From assembly GCF_900104145.1 (NCBI RefSeq), contig NZ_FNLB01000001.1:434001-498000 (forward strand): a stretch of 64,000 nt of DNA, in the 5' to 3' direction. Numbering within the stretch: position 1 is the stretch's first letter; the number at the start of each line of letters is the position of its first letter. The notes under the pieces are model-generated. The model made no database searches and had not been told where the DNA came from. It saw nothing but the letters and a program-made list of their open reading frames with translations. Origin of the DNA: Pseudovibrio sp. Tun.PSC04-5.I4 (GTDB lineage Bacteria > Pseudomonadota > Alphaproteobacteria > Rhizobiales > Stappiaceae). The translations under genes were made by a program, and so were the position numbers. Positions 18,250 through 27,624 of this stretch are shown piece by piece.

Positions 18250-18936
18250 TTGATTCAAGATCCCTCAAAACAGATCTACAAAGTCGGTGAATTTGTTCGC
18301 GGCGGCGGTTTTCGTGATACCTACGAATGCGCTTCGGAGCCCGGCAAATTGCTGAAGTTTGATCGGTACATTGATGGTCAGCGCAAAGTCAAAAGCCGAG
18401 GGTTTGTGAAGGATCTCTTCCGATCTCTCCGTTCAAAGCTGGGTTACAAAAAACAACGTTTGACGGGCAACCAAGACGAGTTGCTCGGGTGGTTGCAAAT
18501 TGAAGAACGCGGACTGGCCGATCATCGCTTTTTTGCGAAAGTATACGGCATGGTGGAAACGGACCGTGGGCCAGCGTTGATGACTGAAAAGATTGATAAC
18601 TTCTGGAATTCGGAAATCCGCAGCATCAGCAATTACATCCGTGAGCACGGCAGAATTGATCAAGCGGATCTAATCAAAGCTCTCCTCGATTATTTCAAGT
18701 TGCTCGGTACGCACAATATTTCTAGTTTTGCAGATCGGCCCGAGAATATGGGTATTGTGGTGGATGAAAACGGGAACCGGTATCTCAAGTGCTTTGATGT
18801 AAAACCCTATATGGACCACCAGATTATTCCAGTTCACAAAATTGGTTTTATGCACAAACGGCGTGTTTCTCGTCGTCTGAACCGTCATCTCAGCGCCCTA
18901 CGTGGCAAAACCTCGAGAAAAGATGCCGGAATTTAG
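18250..18936 (+). CDS. YrbL family (PhoP-regulatory-network type) kinase-like protein
   Basis: The protein has 228 residues. The start is a TTG at 18250; an in-frame stop at 18223-18225 leaves no ATG alternative. The sequence follows the YrbL family: a glycine-rich GEFVRGGGFRDTYE start resembling a kinase P-loop, LLKFDRY with a conserved lysine, MTEKIDNFWN, and FADRPENMGIVVDENGNRYLKCFD, equivalent to the catalytic and metal-binding loops of kinase-fold proteins. In enterobacteria YrbL is under PhoP/PmrA control. Function is unknown, possibly phosphotransfer to a lipopolysaccharide or small-molecule target. Confidence 0.75.
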   Translation: MIQDPSKQIYKVGEFVRGGGFRDTYECASEPGKLLKFDRYIDGQRKVKSRGFVKDLFRSLRSKLGYKKQRLTGNQDELLGWLQIEERGLADHRFFAKVYGMVETDRGPALMTEKIDNFWNSEIRSISNYIREHGRIDQADLIKALLDYFKLLGTHNISSFADRPENMGIVVDENGNRYLKCFDVKPYMDHQIIPVHKIGFMHKRRVSRRLNRHLSALRGKTSRKDAGI

Positions 18937-18945
18937 GCCAAGCTG

Positions 18946-19344
18946 TTACCCACCAAAGAACAGCTGGTGCATTATACGGCCCGGCAAAAACGTGAAAGCA
19001 CCTGCCACAAGTAATGCGTAAATGTAGAGCGACTTCATCGCGCGTCGGTGAGACGTTACTGCACCCGTTCGCGCAGCTGTAACAGCGCCCACCAATCCAA
19101 GTAGTGTGATAGCGGAAAGTATGTGAATAGGGCTAAAAGGTCCTATCAGATTCATTTCATTGATGAAAAAGCTTGAACCCGCCGTAATGGCCATAAGCCC
19201 GACCCAAGTATACCCAAGGATGCGGTGAAGATTTTTTCCTTTTGGCAGAACAAACTGAACGATGCCGAGGAAGAACGCACTTATTGCAGTAAATGCGTGC
19301 AAAGGTATAGGTGCAGCTGTGTCTAATAGAATAGCAATATTCAT
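18946..19344 (-). CDS. DUF2306-type membrane protein
   Basis: The ATG at 19344 gives 132 residues (a TTG just before it is in frame). Four hydrophobic segments are visible, with the DUF2306 pattern of His residues near helix ends: PLHAFTAISAFFLGIVQF, NLHRILGYTWVGLM, and a late SHRRAMKSLYIYALLVAG. The conserved histidines suggest a haem or metal site, but no activity is known. It converges on the YrbL-like gene with a 9-bp gap. Confidence 0.75.
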   Translation of the reverse strand: MNIAILLDTAAPIPLHAFTAISAFFLGIVQFVLPKGKNLHRILGYTWVGLMAITAGSSFFINEMNLIGPFSPIHILSAITLLGLVGAVTAARTGAVTSHRRAMKSLYIYALLVAGAFTFLPGRIMHQLFFGG

Positions 19345-19479
19345 CAACCTATCACTTGTAAATATGCGTGCATGTCATAATCTGCGGTGGCGCTTTATTA
19401 CTTTAATGCGTTGTAACCACAAGACTACATTATTCCGATTTATTTATTTTTGTAAGTTTCCGTTGCCGGGGCAATTTCA

Positions 19480-20769
19480 ATGCAGGAAGAACAGATAAAC
19501 ACATCCATATTACCGCTGTTTAAGATCAGTGCTTTTCGACGGTTTTTTGGCGTTTTAGTTCCTGCAGCCTTTGCTGACTGGATCGATCTGATCGCAATAC
19601 TTGTTCTCGTCAGTTACACATGGGAGATGGGGCCAACTGAGGTTGCAATCGTCACTCTGGCAGCGACTTTACCACGTGTTATCTTTGGCATCCCCGCTGG
19701 TGTCCTGGTGGATAGAATTGGCGCCGGACCAGTGTTGATGGCTGGTTTGCTCTTACGCACGGCCTTTATGGTTGCAATGTTCTTTTTCGCCGTTGGCATC
19801 CTACCTCTCGTTGTGTTGGTGTTCTTGAAGGCAAGTGTCGCATCAGCATTTATGCCTGCTCAGCAATTGGCACTTAAAAAGATCGTTCCGCAAAACATGC
19901 TAACTCAGGCAGTAAGCGCCGATCATTTTGTAATTCAGACAACCAAGATTTTTGCTCCTGTTTTAGGCGGTGCTCTGCTAACGATCTGGAGCCCTCATCA
20001 GGTGTTTTTGTTAGGTGCTCTGTGTTTTGCAGTGGCCTCTCTTGCATGCATGAGCCTTTTGAGCGCGTTGAAAACTGAGAAAACCGATGCGGTTGATGAA
20101 CAGGAACCCACGCAAAGCAGTGCGCTGGCGGACGCAAAAGAAGGCTTGCTGCATGTATGGCAAACGCCCCGATTATTGTTGGGTGTCGGGCTGATCTGTC
20201 TGTTTATTTTTAGCGTATTTTTGTATGAGGCGGTGCTTCTTCTACTTGTAAAAGAAACAGGACAACCAGAAGCTTCAGCAGGCCCAATTATGGGATCTAT
20301 CGGGGTTGGTGGTCTGATTGGTGCTTATCTCACGGCAAAGATTGGAGACAGGGTAAACTTGCAACTGCTTATGATCTTGGGCCTTTTCTTTTCAGGATTT
20401 GGAGCAACAGCAGCAGGTTGGCTTCCCTTTACCGCAGAGCCTGTTGGCCTCAATATGCAAATGGTGTTGTGGTTTGCAGCTGGCATAGCCGGTAGTTTTA
20501 TAACAGTCCCCTATGGCGCGATTATAGTGAAACAAACGCCGGAGAAGCTTCTGGGTCGCGTTTCCTCAGTGGGTGAAATGCTACAATCCGGACTTACCTT
20601 GGTCGCTATACCGGTTGGAGCACTCCTTGCCGAACAGTGGTTTGTTTCTATGCCGTTTTTTGTCGGTGGCGTGGTCATGAGTGGTGGCGCACTTGTAGGG
20701 TTCGCGGTTTACCTCAATCTTTCACAAACACCAGTAGAAGAGCCAGAGGTCTCTGAGGAGGCTATCTGA
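19480..20769 (+). CDS. MFS transporter (MFS_3-type exporter)
   Basis: The protein has 429 residues and about 12 transmembrane helices in two halves, joined by a charged loop around residues 190-225 (LKTEKTDAVDEQEPTQSS). The motif-A-like loop GIPAGVLVDRIGAGPVLMAG lies between helices 2 and 3. The closest recognisable group is the MFS_3 exporters (enterobactin and macrolide efflux type), so drug or metabolite export is likely. No regulator adjoins it. A VOC gene converges on it 23 bp downstream. Confidence 0.85.
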   Translation: MQEEQINTSILPLFKISAFRRFFGVLVPAAFADWIDLIAILVLVSYTWEMGPTEVAIVTLAATLPRVIFGIPAGVLVDRIGAGPVLMAGLLLRTAFMVAMFFFAVGILPLVVLVFLKASVASAFMPAQQLALKKIVPQNMLTQAVSADHFVIQTTKIFAPVLGGALLTIWSPHQVFLLGALCFAVASLACMSLLSALKTEKTDAVDEQEPTQSSALADAKEGLLHVWQTPRLLLGVGLICLFIFSVFLYEAVLLLLVKETGQPEASAGPIMGSIGVGGLIGAYLTAKIGDRVNLQLLMILGLFFSGFGATAAGWLPFTAEPVGLNMQMVLWFAAGIAGSFITVPYGAIIVKQTPEKLLGRVSSVGEMLQSGLTLVAIPVGALLAEQWFVSMPFFVGGVVMSGGALVGFAVYLNLSQTPVEEPEVSEEAI

Positions 20770-20792
20770 CTCTCAAACTTGCCCCTCCGTTG

Positions 20793-21221
20793 CTAGCCGT
20801 TAACGCTGACTTGGTCGGCGACAGAAGGTCCGGGGCCGACCAATTCCAAAACATTCCGGTCCGGGTCGCGAATGAAGATGGTTTCCATCCCACGAAACGA
20901 ATGTTTGCCTGTAATTTCTATTTGCTCTCTCTCCATCAGTTCAACAGCGTCTTCATGAGACTCCAGCTTGAAGGCGACATGAGTGTAGCCCGGGTATTTC
21001 TCCGTTTTATCATCCATCAAGATGTTTTCGCCTGCCTTGTGAGTTGCCGGTCCCAGCAGATTGAATACAAGTCCAGATGGATGCAGCAGTATGACGGGAT
21101 GGCCATTTTCAAACCCTTTGTCACTGATGAATGTGAAGCCCAGCTTCCTATAGAAAGCTATAGAGCGCACTTTATCGCTTATGCGTATGCCGACATGGTC
21201 AACGTGTTTTAGGCCAAGCAT
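20793..21221 (-). CDS. VOC superfamily (glyoxalase/dioxygenase fold) protein
   Basis: The ATG at 21221 follows AAGGAAACAACC and gives 142 residues; a start 42 bp further upstream is in frame but lacks a ribosome site. The fold is shown by HVDHVGIRISDKVRSIAFYR at the start, then a GYTHVAFKLES second half, and IRDPDRNVLELVGPG at the end; metal ligands would be the His in HVDH, the His in THVAF and the Glu in VLELV. Glyoxalase, fosfomycin-type or dioxygenase activity cannot be separated. It is divergent from a LysR gene 98 bp away, the usual arrangement of regulator and target. Confidence 0.85.
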   Translation of the reverse strand: MLGLKHVDHVGIRISDKVRSIAFYRKLGFTFISDKGFENGHPVILLHPSGLVFNLLGPATHKAGENILMDDKTEKYPGYTHVAFKLESHEDAVELMEREQIEITGKHSFRGMETIFIRDPDRNVLELVGPGPSVADQVSVNG

Positions 21222-21319
21222 GGTTGTTTCCTTATTTCCGGTTGCCTTGGTGGGTTTCTCCATCCTATTATTGTTGCTGTGAGCATTTAATACCTGATTT
21301 GGAAAGCCAGTTTTTCTCT

Positions 21320-22231
21320 ATGACTATTAATCGAGATATCTTTGATGGCATGCTCATCTTTTTTGAAGTGGCTGAACAAGCGAGCTTTTCCAGTGCGGCT
21401 AAACGCATGGGGCATTCTGCATCACATGTGAGCAAAGAGGTTTCGCGACTTGAGGAACGGTTGGGGGCACGGCTGCTCAACCGAACAACCCGGTCTGTGC
21501 AGCTGACGGAAACGGGTGAGATCTACTTCAACGCCTGTCAGCAAATCATTGAGAATGCGCGGGAGGCGGAAACGCGGGTCATTAACTCCAGCGGAACGCC
21601 CAGTGGTCATTTGCGCGTCAGTGTGCCAGTGAGTTTTGCCCAATCCTGGCTTGGGCCTCGTTTACCAGGCTTTCTTGATAGGTATCCGGAAATCACAGTG
21701 GAGGTACAGGGGGATGAGCGTCGGGTTGATCTGATCGCTGATCGCTTTGATGTGGTCGTACGTGGTGGAGACCTTGTTGATACGGATATGATCGCCAAGA
21801 AAATCATGATGTCCCGTTTGTTGACGGTAGCGACGCCTCAATATCTTGCGAGGTGTGGCGAACCAAAAGCTCCGGAGGATTTAAAGGCACATAGCACCAT
21901 TGGGTTCGCCTTGCGACAAGCGCCTGCCATATGGAAGTTTCAGGCCAAGAGTAAACCCCAGTCAGAAAAACTGGTGGAAGTACGCGTGAAAAACCGCGTG
22001 TTGTGTAACAGTTCCGAGATGGAAATGACCATGGCGAAAGAGCACTTCGGTATCACCCAGCTTCCCGAATTTGCCTGCCGAAGGGAGCTGGATGACGGGA
22101 TTTTGGTCCCCATACTGGAAGATTGGGAATTAGCACCTATTGGGCTGTACGCTCTGTATCCAAGCCGCCTGCATCTTGCTGCCAAACTTCGTGTCTTCAT
22201 AGACTTCCTTGCTGAGGAGTTTGGCGAATAA
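21320..22231 (+). CDS. LysR family transcriptional regulator
   Basis: The ATG at 21320 gives 303 residues. The helix-turn-helix spans about residues 8-65 (FFEVAEQASFSSAAKRMGHS, then SHVSKEVSRLEERLGARLLNR). The substrate-binding domain starts near residue 92 (SGHLRVSVPVSFAQSWLGP), close to the CrgA/AaeR-type subgroup. It faces the VOC gene and is followed 102 bp later by the alcohol dehydrogenase and thioesterase genes, so it may regulate either side. Confidence 0.92.
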   Translation: MTINRDIFDGMLIFFEVAEQASFSSAAKRMGHSASHVSKEVSRLEERLGARLLNRTTRSVQLTETGEIYFNACQQIIENAREAETRVINSSGTPSGHLRVSVPVSFAQSWLGPRLPGFLDRYPEITVEVQGDERRVDLIADRFDVVVRGGDLVDTDMIAKKIMMSRLLTVATPQYLARCGEPKAPEDLKAHSTIGFALRQAPAIWKFQAKSKPQSEKLVEVRVKNRVLCNSSEMEMTMAKEHFGITQLPEFACRRELDDGILVPILEDWELAPIGLYALYPSRLHLAAKLRVFIDFLAEEFGE

Positions 22232-22333
22232 GGTGTTCGACTTTGTTTCCGCTCGACCTTCGTAAATGACTAGGGCATTCTTTCGGCATTGCTAAAGGTC
22301 GCGTTCAGCGAACATAGCTTTATGGGGGAATGA

Positions 22334-23491
22334 ATGACTGGGTTTGTATTCAACACATCTGCGAGTGTAATTTGTGTGCCGGGCGCGGTTCAAAAGCTGG
22401 CTGAGCTGACAGCGAAGACCATTGGTAAGCGTGTATTGCTGGTGAGTGATAAAGGGCTGGTCAACGCAGGTCTTGTTGCTCCGGTCATCAAGCAGCTGGA
22501 AGCCGCTGGTATCAGCGTTACGCTGTTTGATGATGTTGTGGCAGACCCTCCTGAGGCGATCGTACTGCAGGCCAAAGAAGTTGCCATCACTGCAAATGTA
22601 GAGGGTGTAATTGGCCTTGGCGGTGGCTCCTCCTTGGACGTTGCAAAGCTTGTCGCCTTGCTTGTTGGGGGAGGGGAGAACCTTGCCGACATTTACGGTG
22701 TGGGCCTTGCCAAGGGCAAACGCCTCCCACTGATCCTTATTCCCACAACAGCCGGGACTGGATCTGAAGTCACACCTATTTCCATCATCACAACTGGTGA
22801 GGCGGAGAAAAAAGGTGTTGTTACGCCCCAACTGCTTCCTGATGTGGCTGTTTTGGATGCTGATCTGACTGTCGGGCTTCCCGCACACGTCACTGCAGCC
22901 ACTGGCATAGACGCTATGGTGCATGCCATTGAAGCCTATACCTCCACCTCGGCAAACAACAATCCCGTTTCTAAAGTTTTGGCGAAAGAAGCCTTGCGCT
23001 TGCTTGGTGCTAATATTGAGCAGGCCGTGAACACGCCGAAGGATAGACAGGCACGGTCTAACATGTTGCTGGGGTCCATGCTTGCTGGTCAGGCCTTTGC
23101 AAACTCACCGGTCGCGGCAGTTCATGCACTAGCCTATCCAATTGGCGGTATCTTTCATGTTCCCCATGGCGTGTCCAATGCATTGGTCTTGCCACATGTG
23201 ATGCGGTTTAATTTGCAGGCATGCGGAGAAGCCTACTCAGAACTGGCCCCGCTTGTGTTTCCGGAATTGAGTGACGTGACCAATGACAGACGTGCTGCCG
23301 CATTTGTGGATCGTCTTGCAGAACTATCAAAGATACTGGGTGTCGAAACCACTCTTGGTGAGGTCGGGATCAGAGAAGAAGATATAGACAGACTTGCGAG
23401 TGAAGCCATGAAGCAAACCCGCTTGTTGGTGAACAATCCTCGAGAGGTGGATGAAGAAAGCGCATTGCAAATCTACAAAAGCGCACTTTGA
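22334..23491 (+). CDS. Iron-type (group III) alcohol dehydrogenase
   Basis: The protein has 385 residues, normal for the family. The NAD(P) site is GVIGLGGGSSLDVAKLVA, followed by IPTTAGTGSEVTPIS. Metal ligands would be Asp in DAMVHAIEAY with its His, and the two His residues in PVAAVHALAYPIGG and VPHGVSNALVLPHVM. It interconverts an alcohol and aldehyde or ketone with NAD(P)H; substrate is unknown. A thioesterase gene follows after 25 bp, so the pair probably forms an operon handling a short alcohol or acid. Confidence 0.92.
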   Translation: MTGFVFNTSASVICVPGAVQKLAELTAKTIGKRVLLVSDKGLVNAGLVAPVIKQLEAAGISVTLFDDVVADPPEAIVLQAKEVAITANVEGVIGLGGGSSLDVAKLVALLVGGGENLADIYGVGLAKGKRLPLILIPTTAGTGSEVTPISIITTGEAEKKGVVTPQLLPDVAVLDADLTVGLPAHVTAATGIDAMVHAIEAYTSTSANNNPVSKVLAKEALRLLGANIEQAVNTPKDRQARSNMLLGSMLAGQAFANSPVAAVHALAYPIGGIFHVPHGVSNALVLPHVMRFNLQACGEAYSELAPLVFPELSDVTNDRRAAAFVDRLAELSKILGVETTLGEVGIREEDIDRLASEAMKQTRLLVNNPREVDEESALQIYKSAL

Positions 23492-23516
23492 CCCCCGCAA
23501 TCTTCAGGACAGTATT

Positions 23517-23990
23517 ATGAGCAGCAAAGCGAAACCAATGCCCAATTCACGGGTAAATTATGTCTTCTTCAGCGATGTGCAGACCCGTTGGGAAGACAAC
23601 GACATTTATGGTCACATCAACAATGCCGTTTACTACAGTTACTTTGACAGCGCGGTGAATGCCTATCTAATTGAACGGGATGCGCTTAATATTCATGAGG
23701 GCGATGAAATCGGACTGGTTGTGGAATCTGGTTGTCAGTATTTTTCAGAATTGGCCTATCCTCAGAAGATTGATGTTGGGCTGCGTGTTGGCTATTTGGG
23801 CAATAGTTCTGTGCGCTATGAACTTGCGTTGTTTCCGTTGGGGAGTGACGTGGCGACGGCACAAGGCTTTTTTACGCATGTTTATGTCGATCGGAAGGGG
23901 CGCCGCCCGCAAAAGATTTCTGGCAATTTGCGCCGTGCATTGACCGATTTACTCCCGGTAACGACTCAGCAAAAATCGTTAAAACTGTAA
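23517..23990 (+). CDS. Hotdog-fold acyl-CoA thioesterase (4HBT/YbgC-like)
   Basis: The ATG at 23517 follows AGGACAGTATT and gives 157 residues; an in-frame ATG at 23451 lies inside the dehydrogenase gene and is less likely. The 4HBT catalytic segment is WEDNDIYGHINNAVYYSYFD, with the Asp and the HxNN helix start, then a long beta sheet ending VYVDRKGRRPQKISG. It would hydrolyse an acyl-CoA thioester. Close spacing suggests co-transcription with the alcohol dehydrogenase. Confidence 0.85.
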   Translation: MSSKAKPMPNSRVNYVFFSDVQTRWEDNDIYGHINNAVYYSYFDSAVNAYLIERDALNIHEGDEIGLVVESGCQYFSELAYPQKIDVGLRVGYLGNSSVRYELALFPLGSDVATAQGFFTHVYVDRKGRRPQKISGNLRRALTDLLPVTTQQKSLKL

Positions 23991-24163
23991 TTAACAAAAT
24001 TACTTAGGTTGCATTCATGCCAAATGCACACCTTTGAGCAACTTGTTCACAAGGAACCCGAGCGATCCGTCTAATTACCCAATAATTAACTAGTGGTTGA
24101 GATTTGTAGAACTAGGATGCCGCCAAGTCATGGGCAAAGACTTTATTCGGGAGAAAAAAGGTC

Positions 24164-26602
24164 ATGGGGCGCCTCCTTCAGCTATTTACTAATTTGCGAC
24201 TGTCGGTGAAGATCGGTGGTGGGTTCATCATCGTGTTATTGTTGTCTGCGGCAACAGGTGGGATCGGTATCTTATCGCTTTCTCAGCTTACCAAGCAGAC
24301 TGAGATGACAAATGCGACTATGGGTTTGATGCAGGATTTGTATGATACAACATCAGCTCGTGAAATTTATCTCAGAAGTTTGAGTAAGTCCGATGCGAGT
24401 GCTGCTGCCGATGAGTTGAACTTGTTGAGCACTGATCTTGAAACTGTCCACGAGCAGGTGGTGGCTGACGGCAAAGATGGCACATTGCTGGAAGAGACGC
24501 ATGTCAGTGTGAATGACCTTAAAGGGCAATTTGGCCGTGTTCGCATGGCAGTCGACATTCAGGAATCGCAAGTCGCCAAAATGCTATCTGCAGTGAGCAA
24601 TCTACAGGGCATTGGCACAAAGGTTCAAACAGACATAACCAAGGTTTCAGCAGCTGCAGACAAGCAAGAAGAGCTGGCTAAGGCGCAGATGAAGCAAGCC
24701 GATAAAGCAGGTCGTATTGTTGCATCTATTCAAAGCCAGGCGTTGAATATGCGCTACTTCTTCCTGAAAGCTGCAACCTCCTCAGAAGAGGGAGCGTTGA
24801 GAAAGACCTTAATCAGCGCTGCTAAAGCCCGTCGTGAGATTAAGAAGCTTCAGAAGATAGAGCTCTCCCATTTGGAACCGAAAGTCCTGGATAGCCTTGA
24901 AGCTGTTTCCGACACTCTCGTCGATAAGCTCAAGAAGCTTCGTGACTCAGATGATTTCTCTGAGATGTATTCTCTGCGCTTGGATATTGCCAGTAGCATC
25001 GCTGTTTTGGGTGATACCGCTAGGCTGGTTATCGGATTTACGTACCGGTCTATTGACGATGCGAACAAACAGCAAGCCGAAGCTGCAACCCGCAAACAAC
25101 AGGTTGATGCAGCGCTGGCATCTGTCTCGAATATTATGCGACAGACGCTTGCTGTGAGTTCTTCTTCCTTGGAATTCTTGCGTGCTGGCAGTGCTGTTAG
25201 TGCTGAAGATGTGACTGTACAGATTGATAAGCTTGGCGCAGTTGGCCGGGAATTCAAAACTGGTGTGAAAGACATCAAAGGCGGCGAAGCAACGGCCAAA
25301 AATGCATTCCTGCAGATTGGTGCCATTCGTGCCGGCTTTGGCTCTATGAACAACGGTAAGAAAGAACTGGCCAAATTACTTGGTACCCTCAATGAGCGAT
25401 CTGAAACAGTTCAAACTCAGATTGGAAACATTGCAACAACTGAAGCCGAAAACGCGAGCGCAGCCGGCGGCTTGGCAACCAATCTGATAGCGACAACGGT
25501 CGCAATATGTCTGGCGTTGGGTGCGTTGATTGCACTTGGCTTGGCACTGGCGATTACACGTCCAACCAAACGCCTTACTGGTATCATGGCGCGGCTTGCT
25601 GACGGTGATACAGATGTTGAGATTGAGGGTGTAAACCGGAAAGATGAGATCGGTGAGATGAGCCGTACGGTTCAGGTCTTCCGTGATAACGCGCTGGAAC
25701 GAGCTCGCTTGCGAACTGAGCAAGCTGAGATCGTCGAGAAAGATGCGCAAAAACAGCGCGAAGTTGAAACTTTGATCTCCGATTTTCGCTCCACTGCTTC
25801 CAACCTGCTGACCTCTGTAAACAACAGCATGGGCGAGATGGGTGATACTGCAAATACAATGGTGGAGCTTGCAAAGGGTACGTCTAACCAGACTGAAAGA
25901 GCTGCAGCCTCTTCCAGTGATGCCGCCAACAACGTGCAAATGGTGTCCGCCGCAGCCGAAGAGTTGAGCAGTTCGATTGAGGAAATCGCCCGTCAGGTGA
26001 GTGCTACAGCCTCCGTTGTTGCAAAAGCAACCGAGGGCGCGCATTTGTCCAACGACCGCATCAACGATCTGGCTGGAGCCACAATGAAGATTGGTGAGGT
26101 TGTCGGCCTCATTCAGGCGATTGCAGAACAAACCAACTTGCTGGCGTTGAACGCAACCATTGAAGCTGCACGAGCTGGTGAAGCAGGTAAAGGCTTTGCT
26201 GTTGTTGCAGCTGAAGTTAAGGAACTGGCGAACCAGACGTCCAAAGCGACTGAAGAAATCAGTTCCCAGATTTCCGCAATTCAGTCCTCAACGTCTGATG
26301 CTGTAACCTCCATTGAGGGGATCTCGCAGACTATGGATGAGGTGACAGAGTACACCTCTGCAATCGCGACTGCGGTTGAACAGCAGGGTGCAGCGACAAC
26401 AGAAATCAGCCGCAATGTGCAGGAAGCTGCCATGGGCACATCCAGCGCAAACGAGAACATGGCTCTGGTATCTGAAGCCGTGAGCGAAACCAACACCGCA
26501 TCGTCTCGCGTGTTAACGGCATCCTCCGAAGTAACCGAAAACACACGTGCTCTTGGTCGTGAGGTTGATGATTTCCTGACTGCTGTTGCCAAAGCCGGCT
26601 AA
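24164..26602 (+). CDS. Methyl-accepting chemotaxis protein with long helical periplasmic domain
   Basis: The protein has 812 residues. TM1 is at about residues 17-38 and TM2 at about 440-462, enclosing a roughly 400-residue, mostly helical periplasmic domain of HBM (helical bimodular) type by size and composition. A HAMP domain follows (RPTKRLTGIMARLADGDTDVEIEG). The signalling hairpin has the tip EQTNLLALNATIEAARAGEAGKGFAVVAAEVKELA near residue 655. No CheR-docking pentapeptide is present at the C-terminus. HBM receptors often sense organic acids. A strong terminator stands directly behind it. Confidence 0.93.
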   Translation: MGRLLQLFTNLRLSVKIGGGFIIVLLLSAATGGIGILSLSQLTKQTEMTNATMGLMQDLYDTTSAREIYLRSLSKSDASAAADELNLLSTDLETVHEQVVADGKDGTLLEETHVSVNDLKGQFGRVRMAVDIQESQVAKMLSAVSNLQGIGTKVQTDITKVSAAADKQEELAKAQMKQADKAGRIVASIQSQALNMRYFFLKAATSSEEGALRKTLISAAKARREIKKLQKIELSHLEPKVLDSLEAVSDTLVDKLKKLRDSDDFSEMYSLRLDIASSIAVLGDTARLVIGFTYRSIDDANKQQAEAATRKQQVDAALASVSNIMRQTLAVSSSSLEFLRAGSAVSAEDVTVQIDKLGAVGREFKTGVKDIKGGEATAKNAFLQIGAIRAGFGSMNNGKKELAKLLGTLNERSETVQTQIGNIATTEAENASAAGGLATNLIATTVAICLALGALIALGLALAITRPTKRLTGIMARLADGDTDVEIEGVNRKDEIGEMSRTVQVFRDNALERARLRTEQAEIVEKDAQKQREVETLISDFRSTASNLLTSVNNSMGEMGDTANTMVELAKGTSNQTERAAASSSDAANNVQMVSAAAEELSSSIEEIARQVSATASVVAKATEGAHLSNDRINDLAGATMKIGEVVGLIQAIAEQTNLLALNATIEAARAGEAGKGFAVVAAEVKELANQTSKATEEISSQISAIQSSTSDAVTSIEGISQTMDEVTEYTSAIATAVEQQGAATTEISRNVQEAAMGTSSANENMALVSEAVSETNTASSRVLTASSEVTENTRALGREVDDFLTAVAKAG

Positions 26603-26614
26603 CAGCTCTCCTTC

Positions 26615-26657
26615 GAAAAAAGGGCAGCCTAGGAAAAACCTAGGCTGCCCTTTTTTG
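26615..26657 (+). terminator. Rho-independent terminator behind the chemoreceptor gene
   Basis: A perfect 16-bp stem, AAAAGGGCAGCCTAGG, pairs with CCTAGGCTGCCCTTTT around a five-A loop and runs into a T tract. The symmetrical A/T flanks would make it work in both directions. Confidence 0.92.
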
Positions 26658-26963
26658 TTTTGTAGTATTCATTAAGAGTATATTAGAATTTGCTAATGAT
26701 GTAATCAAATATACGTATAGTACATCCTGTAGGTCGGATATCTGAGGATAGAATAATGTCCTTGCGATAGAACAATGAATACTACAATTTGTGATGATTA
26801 GACTTATTCTAACTAAATGTGCCCCGCATGTATATTTATACATTTAGGTATATTCATTAAAATCGTTTTTAATATTAACTGCTCTTCAATTTTTACATAA
26901 CATATTCTGCTGACCTTAATAACGTTTGTGAATTGTAACAAATAGAAAAACATAGAGGCAGTT
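26658..26963. other. AT-rich intergenic region upstream of the PAS gene
   Basis: This 306-bp stretch between the terminator and the PAS gene is very AT-rich and holds no supported gene. It presumably contains the promoter of the PAS-chemoreceptor unit. No clear operator was recognised. Confidence 0.4.
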
Positions 26964-27488
26964 ATGTCGGCGGGAGCACAACCGTCCAATGTTGAAAGAA
27001 CATTCAGCGAAACGGACATTATCGTAAGTAAAACCGACTTAAAGGGCAAAATCACATACTGTAATGAGATCTTTTGCGAGATCGCTGGTTACCCTTACAA
27101 GGACTTAATTGGTAAGCCACACAGCATCATCCGGCATCCTGATATGCCGCGGTCGGTGTTTGAGTTGCTATGGAAGCAGATTGAAGCTGGAAATGAGATA
27201 TTTGCGTACGTAAAGAACTTATGCCGCGGAGGTGAGTTCTATTGGGTGTTCGCGCATGTTACGCCCACATACAATGATAGTGGAAATATTATCGGTTACC
27301 ACTCTACGCGGCGCGTCCCCGACGGCAAAGTTTTACGGGATACGATCATTCCCTTTTATGAAAAGCTTCTGGAGATAGAACGCGCTCCAAAAAGCAGAAA
27401 AGATGGGCAGCTCAAAGGCTCTGAGTTCCTCATTAATTTCCTTTCGGAAAACCGAGTTACCTATGATGAATTTATCCTCACTCTCTAA
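26964..27488 (+). CDS. Aer-like single PAS-domain protein
   Basis: The protein has 174 residues; the start lies behind AGAGGCAGTT. A PAS domain spans about residues 18-120: SKTDLKGKITYCNEIFCEIAGY, then GKPHSIIRHPDMPRSVFELLW, AYVKNLCRGGEFYWVFAHVTP and IIGYHSTRR. This is the Aer type that binds FAD or another cofactor and senses redox state or oxygen. The C-terminal tail ends YDEFILTL. It has no membrane or signalling domain of its own. Its last 26 bp overlap the start of the chemoreceptor frame at 27463, so the two are likely translated together and may form a split Aer-like receptor. Confidence 0.88.
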   Translation: MSAGAQPSNVERTFSETDIIVSKTDLKGKITYCNEIFCEIAGYPYKDLIGKPHSIIRHPDMPRSVFELLWKQIEAGNEIFAYVKNLCRGGEFYWVFAHVTPTYNDSGNIIGYHSTRRVPDGKVLRDTIIPFYEKLLEIERAPKSRKDGQLKGSEFLINFLSENRVTYDEFILTL

Positions 27489-27624
27489 GAGTGCCGCGCT
27501 TGCTGGCCTTGCTATATTTGCTTGTCTTACCTGTTTTCTATTGACCCTCAATGAGGGTAGCTCTGCTTTGCAAATTGCGTCTTCTGGCGCACTGGTATCA
27601 GTTCTGCTTTGCTTTGCTTTGTAA
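27463..27624 (+). CDS. Membrane-anchor segment of a chemoreceptor, ended by a frameshift at a CTTTG repeat
   Basis: Starting at the ATG ATG pair at 27463, this frame encodes 53 residues: a first hydrophobic helix (SKSAALAGLAIFACLTCFLL) and most of a second (ALQIASSGALVSVLLCFAL). It stops at TAA 27622-27624, immediately after three copies of CTTTG. If one copy is removed the reading continues into the downstream chemoreceptor frame and the second helix completes smoothly (VLLCFVMLLKVRR). As it stands it is the N-terminal part of a broken or switchable chemoreceptor gene. Confidence 0.75.
   Translation: MMNLSSLSKSAALAGLAIFACLTCFLLTLNEGSSALQIASSGALVSVLLCFAL
27607..27621 (+). repeat. Three-copy CTTTG pentanucleotide repeat at a reading-frame break
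   Basis: CTTTG is repeated at 27607-27611, 27612-27616 and 27617-27621 and is followed by TAATG, in which the stop of the upstream frame overlaps an ATG of the downstream frame. Five-base repeats alter the frame when a copy is gained or lost by slippage; two copies would fuse the upstream and downstream frames. Confidence 0.9.

Noticed and set aside
25376..26131. A long open frame antisense to the first chemoreceptor
   Set aside because: It is opposite to conserved MCP hairpin codons; no family resemblance and no start site.
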